A DNA stretch of 64,000 nucleotides from Lacisediminihabitans sp046156175 (GCF_046156175.1 NZ_JAYLVL010000004.1:310001-374000); one strand, 5' to 3'; counted from the first letter of the stretch, positions 35,761-45,170 are shown. Numbers and translations: made by a program. The notes: generated by a model not told the origin, from the sequence alone.

Positions 35761-35840
35761 TGGTCGAGAAGCGCGCTCTGGCGCGTGTATCGAGACCGAC
35801 TCGGGGTCTCGATACGGTCGCTGGGCGACCTACTCGACCA
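35761..35840. repeat. Inverted pair of ggtctcgatac/ctcgacca elements (long hairpin)
   Basis: gtatcgagacc (35787-35797) and ggtctcgatac (35805-35815) form an 11-bp perfect inverted repeat with a 7-nt loop. Outside them tggtcgag (35761-35768) and ctcgacca (35833-35840) pair again, with 18- and 17-nt spacers. A partial third copy, gctgggcgacctactcgagc, follows at 35854-35873. A single copy of the same element lies at 46880-46918. It fills the intergenic space upstream of the ligase gene and downstream of the acyl-CoA dehydrogenase. Confidence 0.8.
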
Positions 35841-35884
35841 CCGGGGGCTGCCCGCTGGGCGACCTACTCGAGCTTCGGTGCGGA

Positions 35885-37108
35885 TCAGACGAACGCGGCC
35901 TTGCCGGTGATCGCGCGCCCGACGATGAGTGTGTTCATCTCGCGTGTGCCCTCGTAGGAGTAGATGGCTTCGGCATCCGCGAAGTACTTGATGACGCCGT
36001 AGTCCATGACGATGCCATTGCCGCCGAAGAGCTCGCGGCACCAGGCGACTGTCTCGCGCATGTGCCGGGTGGTGAACTCCTTGGCGAGCGAGGAGTGCTC
36101 GTCGCGCTGGGTACCCTGGTCGAGCATGTCGGAGACGCGCGTGACGACACCGATCGACGCCGTGATGTTGGCGAGGCTCTTGGCGAGCAACTCCTGTACT
36201 AGCTGGTGGCTGCCGATGGGCTTTCCGAACTGGATGCGGGAGCCGGCGTATTCGACGGCCGCCTCGTAGGCGCCCACCGAGTTGCCGACCGCGGCCCAGG
36301 CCACTTCGGCGCGCGTCAGGCGCAGCACGGCGGCGGTCTCGCGGAACGATTTGGAACCCTGGAGGCGGTTCGCCTCCGGCACGATCACGTTGGTGAGCAC
36401 GATGTCGGCGTTCTGCACGATGCGCAGGGCCTGCTTGTTCTCGATGCGCTTGGCGGAGTATCCCTCGGTGGTGGTGGGCACGATGAAGCCCTTGACCTGG
36501 TTGTCGTCGGCATCGCGCGCCCAGATGATGGTGACGTCGCTGATCGAACCGTTGCCGATCCAGCGCTTCGCGCCGTTGATCACCCAGTTGTCGCCGTCGC
36601 GCTTCGCGACGGTCTGCAAGCCCTGGGCGGTGTCGGATCCGGAGAGGGGTTCGGTGAGCCCGAATGCCCCGAGCAGCTCGCCGCTGGCGAACCGGGGCAG
36701 CCACTCGGCGCGCTGCTCTGGAGATCCGGCCACGGCGATGGACCCCATCACGAGGCCGTTCTGCATGCCGACGAGGGTGGCGACCGAGGCATCCACTCGC
36801 GCGAGTTCCAGGGCGACCCAGCCGCGGAACGTGGCGCTGTTCGGAAACTGCTGGGTCTCGGGGTAGGACTGCCCGAAGAGTCCGAGTTCGGCGAGGCCGT
36901 CGACGATGTGACGGGGGAAGAATTCCGCTTTGGTCCAGAGGTCGTTCATGATCGGGCGCACCTCGGACTCGAGGAACGCACGGAGCTTCACGATGTACTG
37001 CTTCTCGTGTTCGCTGAGCAGGCTCTCGTAGCCATAGAAGTCGCTGATCAGTGGCGTGAAGGGGGCCAGTTCGGCGGCGGACTTCGCGTTTTCTGCGGTG
37101 AGGGTCAT
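35885..37108 (-). CDS. Acyl-CoA dehydrogenase (glutaryl-CoA dehydrogenase-like)
   Basis: A 407-aa FAD-dependent acyl-CoA dehydrogenase. It has GAFGLTEPLSGSDTAQGLQT, WVINGAKRWIGNGSISDV, GKPIGSHQLVQELLAKSLAN and the C-terminal catalytic-region SYEGTREMNTLIVGRAITG, the pattern of glutaryl-CoA dehydrogenase-type enzymes. I chose ATG 37108 with GGAG 5 nt upstream; ATG 37135 would add 9 residues. It has no visible link to polysaccharide synthesis and is flanked by repeats and divergent manA. It may be an older chromosomal gene isolated by sugar-gene insertions. Confidence 0.88.
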   Translation of the reverse strand: MTLTAENAKSAAELAPFTPLISDFYGYESLLSEHEKQYIVKLRAFLESEVRPIMNDLWTKAEFFPRHIVDGLAELGLFGQSYPETQQFPNSATFRGWVALELARVDASVATLVGMQNGLVMGSIAVAGSPEQRAEWLPRFASGELLGAFGLTEPLSGSDTAQGLQTVAKRDGDNWVINGAKRWIGNGSISDVTIIWARDADDNQVKGFIVPTTTEGYSAKRIENKQALRIVQNADIVLTNVIVPEANRLQGSKSFRETAAVLRLTRAEVAWAAVGNSVGAYEAAVEYAGSRIQFGKPIGSHQLVQELLAKSLANITASIGVVTRVSDMLDQGTQRDEHSSLAKEFTTRHMRETVAWCRELFGGNGIVMDYGVIKYFADAEAIYSYEGTREMNTLIVGRAITGKAAFV

Positions 37109-37218
37109 CGGGGCTCCATTGCGTGAGAGAGACATCTCCGGCCACTTTAAACGCCGATTCTGGGCGTTGGCCAAGCGATTGGTAGTTTTGACTAACCCCC
37201 GATCGAAGGAACCCGCGG

Positions 37219-38433
37219 ATGTTTGTAGGCATCACCAATACCCCCCGGCCGTACGCGTGGGGGTCGACGACCGCCATCGCGAAACTGCTCGGTCGTGAGG
37301 TGTCCGGAGACCCTGAGGCCGAGCTCTGGCTCGGGGCGCATGCGGGCTCGCCGAGCGTCATCCTCGATCCCACCCAGACGGGCGGTGCGACGGACCTCGC
37401 GGAGTGGATTGCGGCCGACCCGAAGACGACGCTCGGGCGGTTCGCGGAATCCGGTCGACTCCCGTTCCTGTTGAAGGTGCTCGCCGCCGCGTCCCCGCTC
37501 TCGCTGCAGGCACACCCGACTCTCGAGCAGGCGCGGGCCGGATTCGACCGAGAGAACGAGCTCGGCATCGCTCTCGATGCTCCGGAGCGCAACTACAAGG
37601 ACGCCTTTCCCAAGCCGGAGCTGATCTACGCGCTGTCTCCGACCTTCGACGCGCTGTGCGGATTCCGCCCGCTCGATGAGGTTCGCACGCTGCTTCACGC
37701 GTTGATCGACGCGGCGAATGCGCTGGAGGACCCTCAGCCGCAACCGCTCGAAGACCTGCTCGACTCCCTCTCGGGATCGGATGTCGCGCTGCCGGAGACC
37801 TTCGAATGGCTCATTGGTCGGCGCACCGGTGTCGCCACTCTCGTGTCGCTCGTCACGACGCTGGCATCCCGCGGAGTGGCAGGCTACGGCGCCGAGATGG
37901 CGACTGTCTCTCAGCTCGCGGAGGAGTATCCGGGAGACCCCGGGATCGTCATCTGCCTGTTGCTGAATCGGGTGACGCTCACGGCGGGGGAGGCGCTCTA
38001 CCTGCCGGCCGGCAACATCCACGCCTACCTCAGCGGCCTCGGCGTGGAGCTGATGGCCGCCTCGGACAACGTGCTGCGCGGTGGCCTCACGCCGAAGCAC
38101 ATCGACGTGCCGGAGCTGCTCGACGTGCTGGACTTCACACCGGTACCGGTGCCCTACCTGCAGTCGAGTTCTCCCTCCGAAGGCGTCGCGGCCTTCACAC
38201 CGGATGTGCCGGATTTCGCGCTCGTTCGTGTGGACGGCATGTTCCTCGACGCCTCGGTCACGCTCAGCGGGCCGGCGATCGCGCTGTGTACGGCCGGCGA
38301 GGTGTCGATCTCCGGATCGGCGTCATCCGCTTCCCTGGTGCTCGGGGACTCGGTCTTCATCACGCCGGACGAGGCGGGGTTGCGGTTCACGGGCTCTGGC
38401 ACCGTGTTCGTGGCGACGACGGGGAGCGAATAA
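37219..38433 (+). CDS. manA: Mannose-6-phosphate isomerase, class I
   Basis: A 404-aa zinc enzyme interconverting fructose-6-phosphate and mannose-6-phosphate. The N-terminus has NTPRPYAWGSTTAIAKLLG, the metal ligands lie in SLQAHPTLEQAR, PKPELIYAL and GNIHAYLSGLGVELMAASDN, and the cupin-like C-terminus is complete. It is divergent from the acyl-CoA dehydrogenase with 110 bp between them. With manB at 52109 it supplies the GDP-mannose needed by gmd. Length fits class I enzymes. Confidence 0.93.
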   Translation: MFVGITNTPRPYAWGSTTAIAKLLGREVSGDPEAELWLGAHAGSPSVILDPTQTGGATDLAEWIAADPKTTLGRFAESGRLPFLLKVLAAASPLSLQAHPTLEQARAGFDRENELGIALDAPERNYKDAFPKPELIYALSPTFDALCGFRPLDEVRTLLHALIDAANALEDPQPQPLEDLLDSLSGSDVALPETFEWLIGRRTGVATLVSLVTTLASRGVAGYGAEMATVSQLAEEYPGDPGIVICLLLNRVTLTAGEALYLPAGNIHAYLSGLGVELMAASDNVLRGGLTPKHIDVPELLDVLDFTPVPVPYLQSSSPSEGVAAFTPDVPDFALVRVDGMFLDASVTLSGPAIALCTAGEVSISGSASSASLVLGDSVFITPDEAGLRFTGSGTVFVATTGSE

Positions 38434-38559
38434 GATCGGTCGGTCGTGGCGCACAATGGACCCGTGCGAAGCTGGGCAGGTGCACTCAGACGTGCTATCG
38501 AAGGCGCCGGTAATCTCGACGATCGCTGAAGGCGACGGCCCACCGAAGGACATCCCATC

Positions 38560-40713
38560 ATGAAGTCGCAATGGACAGTGCAAGCGCCGATGACCGTCCC
38601 CAGATCGGTGGGACACCGGCTCGAAATGCTGTTTCAGCGACGCATCTTCCGAGCTACGGCGATCGGAGTCCTGCTTCTCGCACTCGAAGTCGTGACCTTC
38701 TCGGGGTACTTCACCGGTTCGCTCATTCCTCCGTGGGACTTTCTCGGCAGTTACAACACAGACGCCTACGTCTGGTGGTCGCAGGGCGGGTTCTTCACGC
38801 CAATCGACTGGTCTACCAGTGCGTGGGCTGGCTACCCGTCCGCGCTCGTACTGCAGAACAGCGCGTGGTATCTGCCGGTCGGTCTCCTGTCGATCTTCGG
38901 GCCCTACACCCTTCATTCCGCTGCAATCCTTGCTGCGTTCCACGTTTCACTCGGAGCGTTAGGAACCTATTTCCTGGCCAGGGCGCTGGGTTCCTCGTTC
39001 GCCGTCGGACTCCTCGCGACGGCCGCCGGCTTCTTCGCGGTCGGGTACTACAGCAACGCCGAGCACGTCGACATCACCCGAGGCTACGCACTGATCCCGT
39101 GGGTCTTGTTGGTGCTCTCGCCGAAGTGGGAGTGGAAGAGGTTCTGGGCGGTCCCACTCGCAACAGTGATCCTCTGGCAGTCCATCACGGGCATCTACCC
39201 CGGGATGCTCGTCGCACTCGGGTATGTGGGTGTCGTCTGGGTTGTCTTCTGGCAGGTCATCGAGCGCCGTCGGTTCTTCGATTATCTTCTGCCGACCGGG
39301 CTCTCGTTCGCGGCCGCGGTACTGCTCAGCATGCCCCGCCTCCTTCCCTATGCGCTGCTGCAGGGCGGCGTGACGGCGGGCCTTCCGGAAGCATCCCAGT
39401 TCACACCGACTGCAATCGGCACACTCCTTTTCGGGTACGGCGCTTCGAGCTTGCCCAACGACATCTCGATGCGTTCGTTTTTCGTGCCCGCAGCTGTGCT
39501 CGTGCTCGTATTCTTCGCCCGGTGGCGTGATCTCACGGCAAAAGCCGGCCTGGCAATCGGTGTGCCTGCGCTGCTGTTGGGGATGCCGTTTTGGCCGTGG
39601 TACTCCGCGGAGCAGTCCCTTCCGGGCCTCGGGCTGAGTCGCTTCACCATGAGTGACTTCAAGGTCTTCGTCATTCTCGGAGTGGTGCTGCTCTCCTGTT
39701 CAGGGCTCACCCGCCTTCTCGCGCTGGCGCGGACGAAGTCCGTGCCCCGCGACATCCGCTGGTCCCTAGGAGGAGTGCTGGTACTGGGCGTGATCTTGGC
39801 TGCGGCCGGGTTGCGTGGACCATATCGGCGGTCCGATTGGATTCCGGGCCTCTTCCTCCTCGTGCTTGCCGCCGGCGTGATTCTCGCCTTTCTCATTTTT
39901 CGCCGGAAAAATGCTTCCGCTGGATTGCTGGCTGGAGTCCTGATCTCGATCACCATCGTCTCCGGCCTGGTGTGGTCGAACACCACAGCAGATCCTTGGC
40001 GTGCATCCCGCATCGATTCCGAGAAAGTCACCTACGGAACGACCGTCGAGGCACTGTTGGCGCAGCGGCCACCGACTTCAGCACTGGTCCAGCGGCCCGC
40101 GCGAACCCCTTTGGGCGATGACAGGTCACTTTCGCAGCAACTGAGCGTTGTCTGGAATGGCTCGTTCTACTCCGGAAAGGATGCGGTGGGCGGGTACATC
40201 AATCTGAAGGGCTCGCAAACTGAAGCGCTTCTGCAGCACGCGCTGTCCGACCCCTCAGCGGGCGCAGCGTTCGCTCGGTTTCTGGCCGCACCTGGATTGA
40301 TACTCACGACCCCGGAGCAGTCGCCGTCGGCCGCCGAGATGGACGCCTGCGCACAGGGACGGACCTGCGGCTCGGACACCATCACGCCGATCTCCTACAC
40401 ACCCGGGGCGTTCGAGTATCGAGTTTCGGCACCGGGGAAGACCTTCGGGTTCCTTAATGAGGCCTACTTCTCCGGTTGGCAGGTGTCGATGTGTGGCAAG
40501 GATGGGCACTGCTCTCCCGTGACCGCCGAGCAGAGTGCGCGAGGCGTCATCAAGATTCCGCTGTCCGCCGGCGAGTACGACCTCAAGGTGAGTTACCACA
40601 CGGCAGGCAGGGAGTGGGGCTGGATTCTGTTCGGCCTTGGCGCCGTCATCGCGCTCGGCTGGTCTGCTGCAGTCTTCTCGCGCGGGACTTCGCGAAAGCG
40701 AGTGACTGACTGA
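38560..40713 (+). CDS. YfhO-like multi-spanning membrane protein
   Basis: A 717-aa polytopic membrane protein with about twelve to fourteen helices and a C-terminal extracytoplasmic domain. The first loop has IPPWDFLGSYNTDAYVWWSQ, where the Asp fits the GT-C glycosyltransferase active-site position, and the C-terminal part has GFLNEAYFSGWQVSM, the N-E-x-[YF]-x-x-G-W pattern of YfhO/DUF6541-type proteins. It may transfer sugars from polyprenyl phosphate to surface polymers. The 126 bp upstream show nothing recognisable. Confidence 0.65.
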   Translation: MKSQWTVQAPMTVPRSVGHRLEMLFQRRIFRATAIGVLLLALEVVTFSGYFTGSLIPPWDFLGSYNTDAYVWWSQGGFFTPIDWSTSAWAGYPSALVLQNSAWYLPVGLLSIFGPYTLHSAAILAAFHVSLGALGTYFLARALGSSFAVGLLATAAGFFAVGYYSNAEHVDITRGYALIPWVLLVLSPKWEWKRFWAVPLATVILWQSITGIYPGMLVALGYVGVVWVVFWQVIERRRFFDYLLPTGLSFAAAVLLSMPRLLPYALLQGGVTAGLPEASQFTPTAIGTLLFGYGASSLPNDISMRSFFVPAAVLVLVFFARWRDLTAKAGLAIGVPALLLGMPFWPWYSAEQSLPGLGLSRFTMSDFKVFVILGVVLLSCSGLTRLLALARTKSVPRDIRWSLGGVLVLGVILAAAGLRGPYRRSDWIPGLFLLVLAAGVILAFLIFRRKNASAGLLAGVLISITIVSGLVWSNTTADPWRASRIDSEKVTYGTTVEALLAQRPPTSALVQRPARTPLGDDRSLSQQLSVVWNGSFYSGKDAVGGYINLKGSQTEALLQHALSDPSAGAAFARFLAAPGLILTTPEQSPSAAEMDACAQGRTCGSDTITPISYTPGAFEYRVSAPGKTFGFLNEAYFSGWQVSMCGKDGHCSPVTAEQSARGVIKIPLSAGEYDLKVSYHTAGREWGWILFGLGAVIALGWSAAVFSRGTSRKRVTD

Positions 40714-40725
40714 ATCGGTCGTGAA

Positions 40726-41643
40726 TCACTCCTCGGCGATCAACTTCTCGAAGTCCGCGTAAGTGCGGATGTAGTCCGAATCGTCATACGGGAGTGACGC
40801 GAACACCGCCAGAACGGCATCAGCGCTGTAGGCGTACTGGGTTCCCCAGGTCATTGCTGGCATATGCAGACCCACTGACGGCGAATCGAGCAAATACTCT
40901 TCACGTGTCGTGCCGTCGTCGACGATGGCACGAACGCTTCCCTTCAGGCACAAGAGGAACTGTTCGCATTGGCGGTGCGCGTGTTCACCGCGCACGTCCT
41001 GCGACGGCACGTTGTAGACCATGAAGAATCGTTCGGGGGTGAAGGGAAGATCATTCGCGAACTCCGCTGCCACCAAACTTCCGCGCATATCGGTGACGGA
41101 ATGCAGCCGGCGAACCGGGCCGACAGCGGGCACAACCGGCTCCGGCGCGGCCGGCGCGAGGGTGCGGCGACCGTTGGTGTCTGTGTAGCCCGTGATTCGG
41201 GCCGGGTTTCCGACGACCACCGCGAACGGGGGAACATCACGAGTCACCACGGCTCCGGCTCCCACCATTGCGCTCTTGCCCACGCGGATTCCGGGAAGGA
41301 TGACCGCGCCGCCTCCGATCGATGCCCCGCGCTCGACAACAGTTCGCGCGAACTCGGCCGGGTATTGCTTGCTGCGCGGAAGTCGATCGTTGGTGAAGGT
41401 CACGTTCGGGCCGATGAACACGTCGTCCTCCAACTCGATGCCGTCCCAGAGCTGAACACCGCATTTGATTGTCACCCGGTCGCCGACCAGCACATCATTC
41501 TCGATGAACACCTGATCGCAGACGTTGACGTTCCGGCCGATCTTCGCTCCGGGAAGCACATGGGCGAAGGCCCAGATTGTGGTGTCGTCACCCACGGAAG
41601 TCGATTCGCACAGGCCCTGAGGGTGGACAAAGAAGGTGGTCAT
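40726..41643 (-). CDS. Fused N-acetyltransferase/3,4-ketoisomerase for dTDP-3-amino sugar (FdtC-FdtA type)
   Basis: A 305-aa bifunctional protein. Residues 1 to about 165 are a hexapeptide acyltransferase (AHVLPGAKIGRNVNVCDQVF, FIGPNVTFTNDRLPRS, VGAGAVVTRDVPPFAVVVG). Residues from about 175 form a cupin of the FdtA/WxcM family (HSVTDMRGSLVAAEF, VPSQDVRGEHAHRQCEQFL). The cupin half would isomerise dTDP-4-keto-6-deoxyglucose to the 3-keto sugar, and the N-terminal half would acetylate the 3-amino sugar made by the aminotransferase at 42978. The same order is known in FdtD-like enzymes. I chose ATG 41643, overlapping the GtrA stop. Confidence 0.88.
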   Translation of the reverse strand: MTTFFVHPQGLCESTSVGDDTTIWAFAHVLPGAKIGRNVNVCDQVFIENDVLVGDRVTIKCGVQLWDGIELEDDVFIGPNVTFTNDRLPRSKQYPAEFARTVVERGASIGGGAVILPGIRVGKSAMVGAGAVVTRDVPPFAVVVGNPARITGYTDTNGRRTLAPAAPEPVVPAVGPVRRLHSVTDMRGSLVAAEFANDLPFTPERFFMVYNVPSQDVRGEHAHRQCEQFLLCLKGSVRAIVDDGTTREEYLLDSPSVGLHMPAMTWGTQYAYSADAVLAVFASLPYDDSDYIRTYADFEKLIAEE

Positions 41644-42044
41644 TGCTGTTGTTCCTCCGGAGATGGATTTGTGAAGATGAACTTGCCCGCAAGAAAGCTC
41701 AACGGAGCCGTCACCACTATCGTTGCCAGATTCGCGACGGGAGGGGCACCCCAAGATTTCAGCGCCGCGATCACCACAAGGCCGACCAGATAGATGGCGA
41801 GATACGCCGCGATATAGAGACCGGCCCGCCGAAGTGAAACGTGGGAGCTGAAGACCCAGCGCCCCGTGACGAACACCGAGAAGCAGATTCCCAGCGCGAA
41901 GGCGATGGTGAAGGCAAGCCACCCGGGCAGAATCAGGCTCAGAGCCACCACCAGCAGGCCGGTCGCCAGGGTGTTCGATCCTCCGACAAGGAGGAAACGG
42001 AATGCGGGGCTCGCGAACGCGGCCCTAACTGTCAGTCGCCGCAT
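41640..42044 (-). CDS. GtrA-family membrane protein
   Basis: A 134-aa protein with four hydrophobic helices. It has FRFLLVGGSNTLATGLLVVA near the N-terminus and GRWVFSS and LSFLAGKFIF later, the usual GtrA pattern. GtrA proteins are thought to flip undecaprenyl-phosphate-linked sugars. It overlaps the GT2 gene by 20 bp and the fused acetyltransferase gene by 4 bp, placing it in the 3-amino-sugar operon. Confidence 0.85.
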   Translation of the reverse strand: MRRLTVRAAFASPAFRFLLVGGSNTLATGLLVVALSLILPGWLAFTIAFALGICFSVFVTGRWVFSSHVSLRRAGLYIAAYLAIYLVGLVVIAALKSWGAPPVANLATIVVTAPLSFLAGKFIFTNPSPEEQQQ

Positions 42045-42981
42045 CAGAGATCCAACGGCTCATGACGATCGCACTCGGCCTCTGCTTTGTGTTTTCGAAC
42101 GAGCGCCAGACATACGAGCCGACGATCCCCAGCGCGAGCAACAAGCTGAAGGTCGAGAAGAGGATGACGAGCATGAGGGGCGTGTACCCCGGCTCTCGGA
42201 TTCCGCCGGCGATGAACGAAATCAAGACGATGACGGCGGCAAGGATGGTGAGACTTCCGCCGACGATGCCCACGCCGATGAGGACAGAGAGCGGGAGGTC
42301 GGTGAACGAAAACACGCTATCGAGCAGGTAGCGGATCTTGGCGCGGAATGACCACCCGCTCGAGCCGTGCTCGCGGGAGAGTCGCTCGTAAGGGACCTCC
42401 GCTCGTCGGAATCCCACCCAATACAACAGGCCGACAAGACTCGAGTGCGATTCTTTGAGATCGAGGACCTCGGCCGAGACCTTTCGATTGCACGCGAATA
42501 TATCGACGCCGCCCTCCGGCATCTGCGGAAAGATCCACGCCCGGTAGAGCTTCCAGAACAGGGACGCTGACACGCGATTCGCCCGCGGGTCAGCGCGTGC
42601 CTCACGTTTACCGACCGCGACGTCCACATCCCCGCTTGCCAGGAGCCGAAAGAATTCGAGCATGAGTTCGGGCGGCTCCTGAAGGTCCGCCGCCATCACC
42701 CCGATGTACTCGCCACGGGAGGCTGCCATCCCCGTGCGGATTGCAGCGAACGATCCGAAGTTTCGAGAGTGCGCGACTAGCTGAGAGGCGAAACCGACGT
42801 TGGGGAGCAGGGCTTGAAGAATCTCGAAGGAGTCGTCCGGGGATCCGTCGTTGACGAAGACCACTTCGAGTGGTGAGTCGAGCTCGTGTGCGATCTGTTC
42901 CAGTCTCGAACAGAGATCCGGCAAACTCCCCGCGTTCCTGTAGACGGGAACGACGACAGAGTATTGAAAAGCGGCGGTCAC
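42025..42981 (-). CDS. GtrB-like undecaprenyl-phosphate glycosyltransferase
   Basis: A 318-aa GT2 enzyme with two C-terminal transmembrane helices (about residues 230-255 and 265-290). Signatures are YSVVVPVYRNAGSLPDLCSR, FVNDGSPDDSFEIL, HSRNFGSFAAIRTGM and MAADLQEPPELM, typical of GtrB/ArnC-type enzymes that charge undecaprenyl phosphate. I chose GTG 42981, which overlaps the stop of the aminotransferase (GTGA). Together with GtrA it could place the 3-acetamido sugar, or glucose, on the polymer outside the membrane. Confidence 0.87.
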   Translation of the reverse strand: MTAAFQYSVVVPVYRNAGSLPDLCSRLEQIAHELDSPLEVVFVNDGSPDDSFEILQALLPNVGFASQLVAHSRNFGSFAAIRTGMAASRGEYIGVMAADLQEPPELMLEFFRLLASGDVDVAVGKREARADPRANRVSASLFWKLYRAWIFPQMPEGGVDIFACNRKVSAEVLDLKESHSSLVGLLYWVGFRRAEVPYERLSREHGSSGWSFRAKIRYLLDSVFSFTDLPLSVLIGVGIVGGSLTILAAVIVLISFIAGGIREPGYTPLMLVILFSTFSLLLALGIVGSYVWRSFENTKQRPSAIVMSRWISDAATDS

Positions 42982-44090
42982 TTGAGCGCTTCGATCGCGG
43001 TGCACACGGCATCCACCTCGTCATCGGTCAGTTCCGGGAAACAGGGGAGACTGAATATTTCTTCGGCCGCGAGTTCGGTGACCGGAAGGGACAGCGGAGG
43101 GACCTGGAAACCGGGCTGTCGATGATCCGGAATCGGATAGTGGATGTCCGAGGAGACGCCGAGGTCGCTCAGGCGAGTTCGAACTGAGGCCCTGTCACCC
43201 GTTCGCGCAACGGCCAGGTGGCCGACATGGTGCGGACCAGAAGCCGGCAGCACCCGGATCGGGCCGCCCTGCGCGGCGCGGGCATAGCGCTCAACGATGT
43301 ACCTCCGTCGCTCGCCGAAGGAGTCAAGCATGGGCAAGCGGAGGTTGAGGAAAGCGGCCTGCAATTCATCGAGGCGAGAATTCGTTCCCCCGGCTACAGC
43401 GACGTGGTACTTCGTGTCCCACCCGTACTGGCGCAACTGCACCAGCGTTCGGGCAAAGTCGGCAGCGTTGGTCGCCACGGCCCCACCATCGCCGACCGCT
43501 CCCAGATTCTTGGTCGGGTAGAAGCTCGTCGCTGCGATGTCCCCGGTGATTCCGGTGGTGCCATTCGGCTTCCGGGCGCCAATGGACTGGGCCCAATCCT
43601 CCACCACGCGCACTCCCACCCGGTGAGCTTCACGGACGAGGTCGTCGATTTCCGTGACGTTCCCGTAGAGATGCGTCACGACCACCACTCCGACATCCCC
43701 GTCCATTGCTTCTGCCACGGTCGCCCCGGAGACGCATAGCGAGACGGCATCCACGTCGGCGTACCGAACCCGAAATCCAGCCCGCCGCGCCGCAACGGAG
43801 GTGTACCCGCCCGCATTAGCGGCAGTCAGCACGGCCGACTTGCCGGCTGGCATCGCCGCGCGAATCGCCAGTTCGAGGGCATCCGTCCCGGACGCGACCC
43901 CCAAAACGGTGTCGACCCCCCAATACTCGGCCAGAGCATCCTGGAAGGCGTCGTGTTGCGGCCCCATCACGACATGACCCGAGTCGAAAACCGACTGCGC
44001 GGCGCGGGTCAGCGCGTCCTTGTCACGATCGAGGGCGCGACTGAGATCGTTCATCGGAATAGTGGTGGCATGGGTCATTGCTGGCGTCAT
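42978..44090 (-). CDS. DegT-family aminotransferase (FdtB/QdtB-like)
   Basis: A 370-aa PLP enzyme predicted to aminate dTDP-3-keto-6-deoxyhexose. It has MNDLSRALDRDKDALTRAAQ, DSGHVVMGPQHDAFQDALA, VVEDWAQSIGA and the PLP lysine in FYPTKNLGAVGDGGA, the version with GDGG found in FdtB/QdtB. ATG 44078 (MTHATT) is an alternative start. It is the first gene of the minus-strand 3-amino-sugar operon 44090 to 40726. RmlA and RmlB, needed for the dTDP sugar, are not in the window. Confidence 0.87.
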   Translation of the reverse strand: MTPAMTHATTIPMNDLSRALDRDKDALTRAAQSVFDSGHVVMGPQHDAFQDALAEYWGVDTVLGVASGTDALELAIRAAMPAGKSAVLTAANAGGYTSVAARRAGFRVRYADVDAVSLCVSGATVAEAMDGDVGVVVVTHLYGNVTEIDDLVREAHRVGVRVVEDWAQSIGARKPNGTTGITGDIAATSFYPTKNLGAVGDGGAVATNAADFARTLVQLRQYGWDTKYHVAVAGGTNSRLDELQAAFLNLRLPMLDSFGERRRYIVERYARAAQGGPIRVLPASGPHHVGHLAVARTGDRASVRTRLSDLGVSSDIHYPIPDHRQPGFQVPPLSLPVTELAAEEIFSLPCFPELTDDEVDAVCTAIEALK

Positions 44091-44216
44091 TTCTGATGTT
44101 GCGCGGATCGACCAATCCTAACGATCGCGTTCGCGGGCCTTCTTGCGGACCGCTCACTCTGGAGTCGGCAAACGACCGACGTCGGCGAACCCCGCAGTGT
44201 TCTCCCGCGCCGGCGG

Positions 44217-45170
44217 CTACGCCGACACCTTCTCGCAGAACGCCCGCCGGTAGGCCGTGGGGGTCACCTGCAGCACCTTGACGAAGTGGTGACGCATCAC
44301 TGCCGCGGCGCCGAAACCGGTGTCGGCCGCGACCGTCTCGAGGCTCAGCTCGGTCTGCTCGAGCAACTGCTGGGCGCGGATGATGCGCTGCCGGTTCAAC
44401 CAGGCCGCGGGGGTCGTTCCCATGTCGGCACGGAAACGCCGGGCGAAGGTGCGCGGCGACATGAGCGCTTTCCGCGCGAGCTGCTCGACAGGGAGGTCTT
44501 CGCCGAGGTGTTGCAGCATCCACTCCGCGACCTCGGCGAAGGAATCGGCGCAGTCGTCACCGAGCGGCGACTGGATGTACTGGGCCTGGCCGCCGTCGCG
44601 CTGGGGTGGCACCACCATACGCCGGGCGACGACGTTGGCGACCGACGCTCCCAGCTCCTTGCGCACGATGTGCAACGCGGCGTCGATGCCTGCCGCCGTA
44701 CCCGCGCTCGTGACGACCTTGCGATCCTCCACGTACAGCACGTCGGGGTCGACGGTCGAGCCCGGATACCGAGCGGCGAGCTGTTCGGCGTGCATCCAAT
44801 GGGTCGTGGCGCGCCGCCCCTCGAGGACGCCGGCCTGGGCGAGGGCGAAGGCTCCGCTGCAGACGCTCAACACCCAGGCGCCGCGAGCCTCCGCGGCGCG
44901 GATCACCTCGAGGTAGCGCTCATCCACGCGCTCGAGTGAGTGAGCGGGAACGGCGATGAGATCCGCATCCGTTGCGACCTCAAGGCCGGATTCGATGATC
45001 ATGTCGTAGCCGAGGCTCGTGCGCACGGGCCCCGGGGTGGCCGTGACGATGGTGAAGTCGAAAGATGGACCGCCCATGTCGGACCGGTCGATTCCGAAGA
45101 CCTCGCAGATCACCCCGAACTCGAAGGGAGCGACGCCCGGTATGGCAAGGAGCACGATCTTCTTCAACAT
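44217..45170 (-). CDS. GlxA-family transcriptional regulator (DJ-1/PfpI + AraC)
   Basis: A 317-aa regulator. Residues 1 to about 190 form a DJ-1/PfpI glutaminase-like domain with VLSVCSGAFALAQAGVL, and the C-terminal 100 residues an AraC-type double helix-turn-helix with MSPRTFARRFRADMGTTPAA and a conserved YRRAF end. AGGAGT precedes the ATG. The family senses small metabolites and activates catabolic genes; no target is visible here. It is divergent from the 36-aa gene with 82 bp between them. Confidence 0.9.
   Translation of the reverse strand: MLKKIVLLAIPGVAPFEFGVICEVFGIDRSDMGGPSFDFTIVTATPGPVRTSLGYDMIIESGLEVATDADLIAVPAHSLERVDERYLEVIRAAEARGAWVLSVCSGAFALAQAGVLEGRRATTHWMHAEQLAARYPGSTVDPDVLYVEDRKVVTSAGTAAGIDAALHIVRKELGASVANVVARRMVVPPQRDGGQAQYIQSPLGDDCADSFAEVAEWMLQHLGEDLPVEQLARKALMSPRTFARRFRADMGTTPAAWLNRQRIIRAQQLLEQTELSLETVAADTGFGAAAVMRHHFVKVLQVTPTAYRRAFCEKVSA

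Noticed and set aside
34389..37592. 1067-codon minus-strand frame
   Set aside because: Beyond ATG 35729 it runs out of frame through the acyl-CoA dehydrogenase and antisense to manA, giving low-complexity Arg/Pro-rich sequence.
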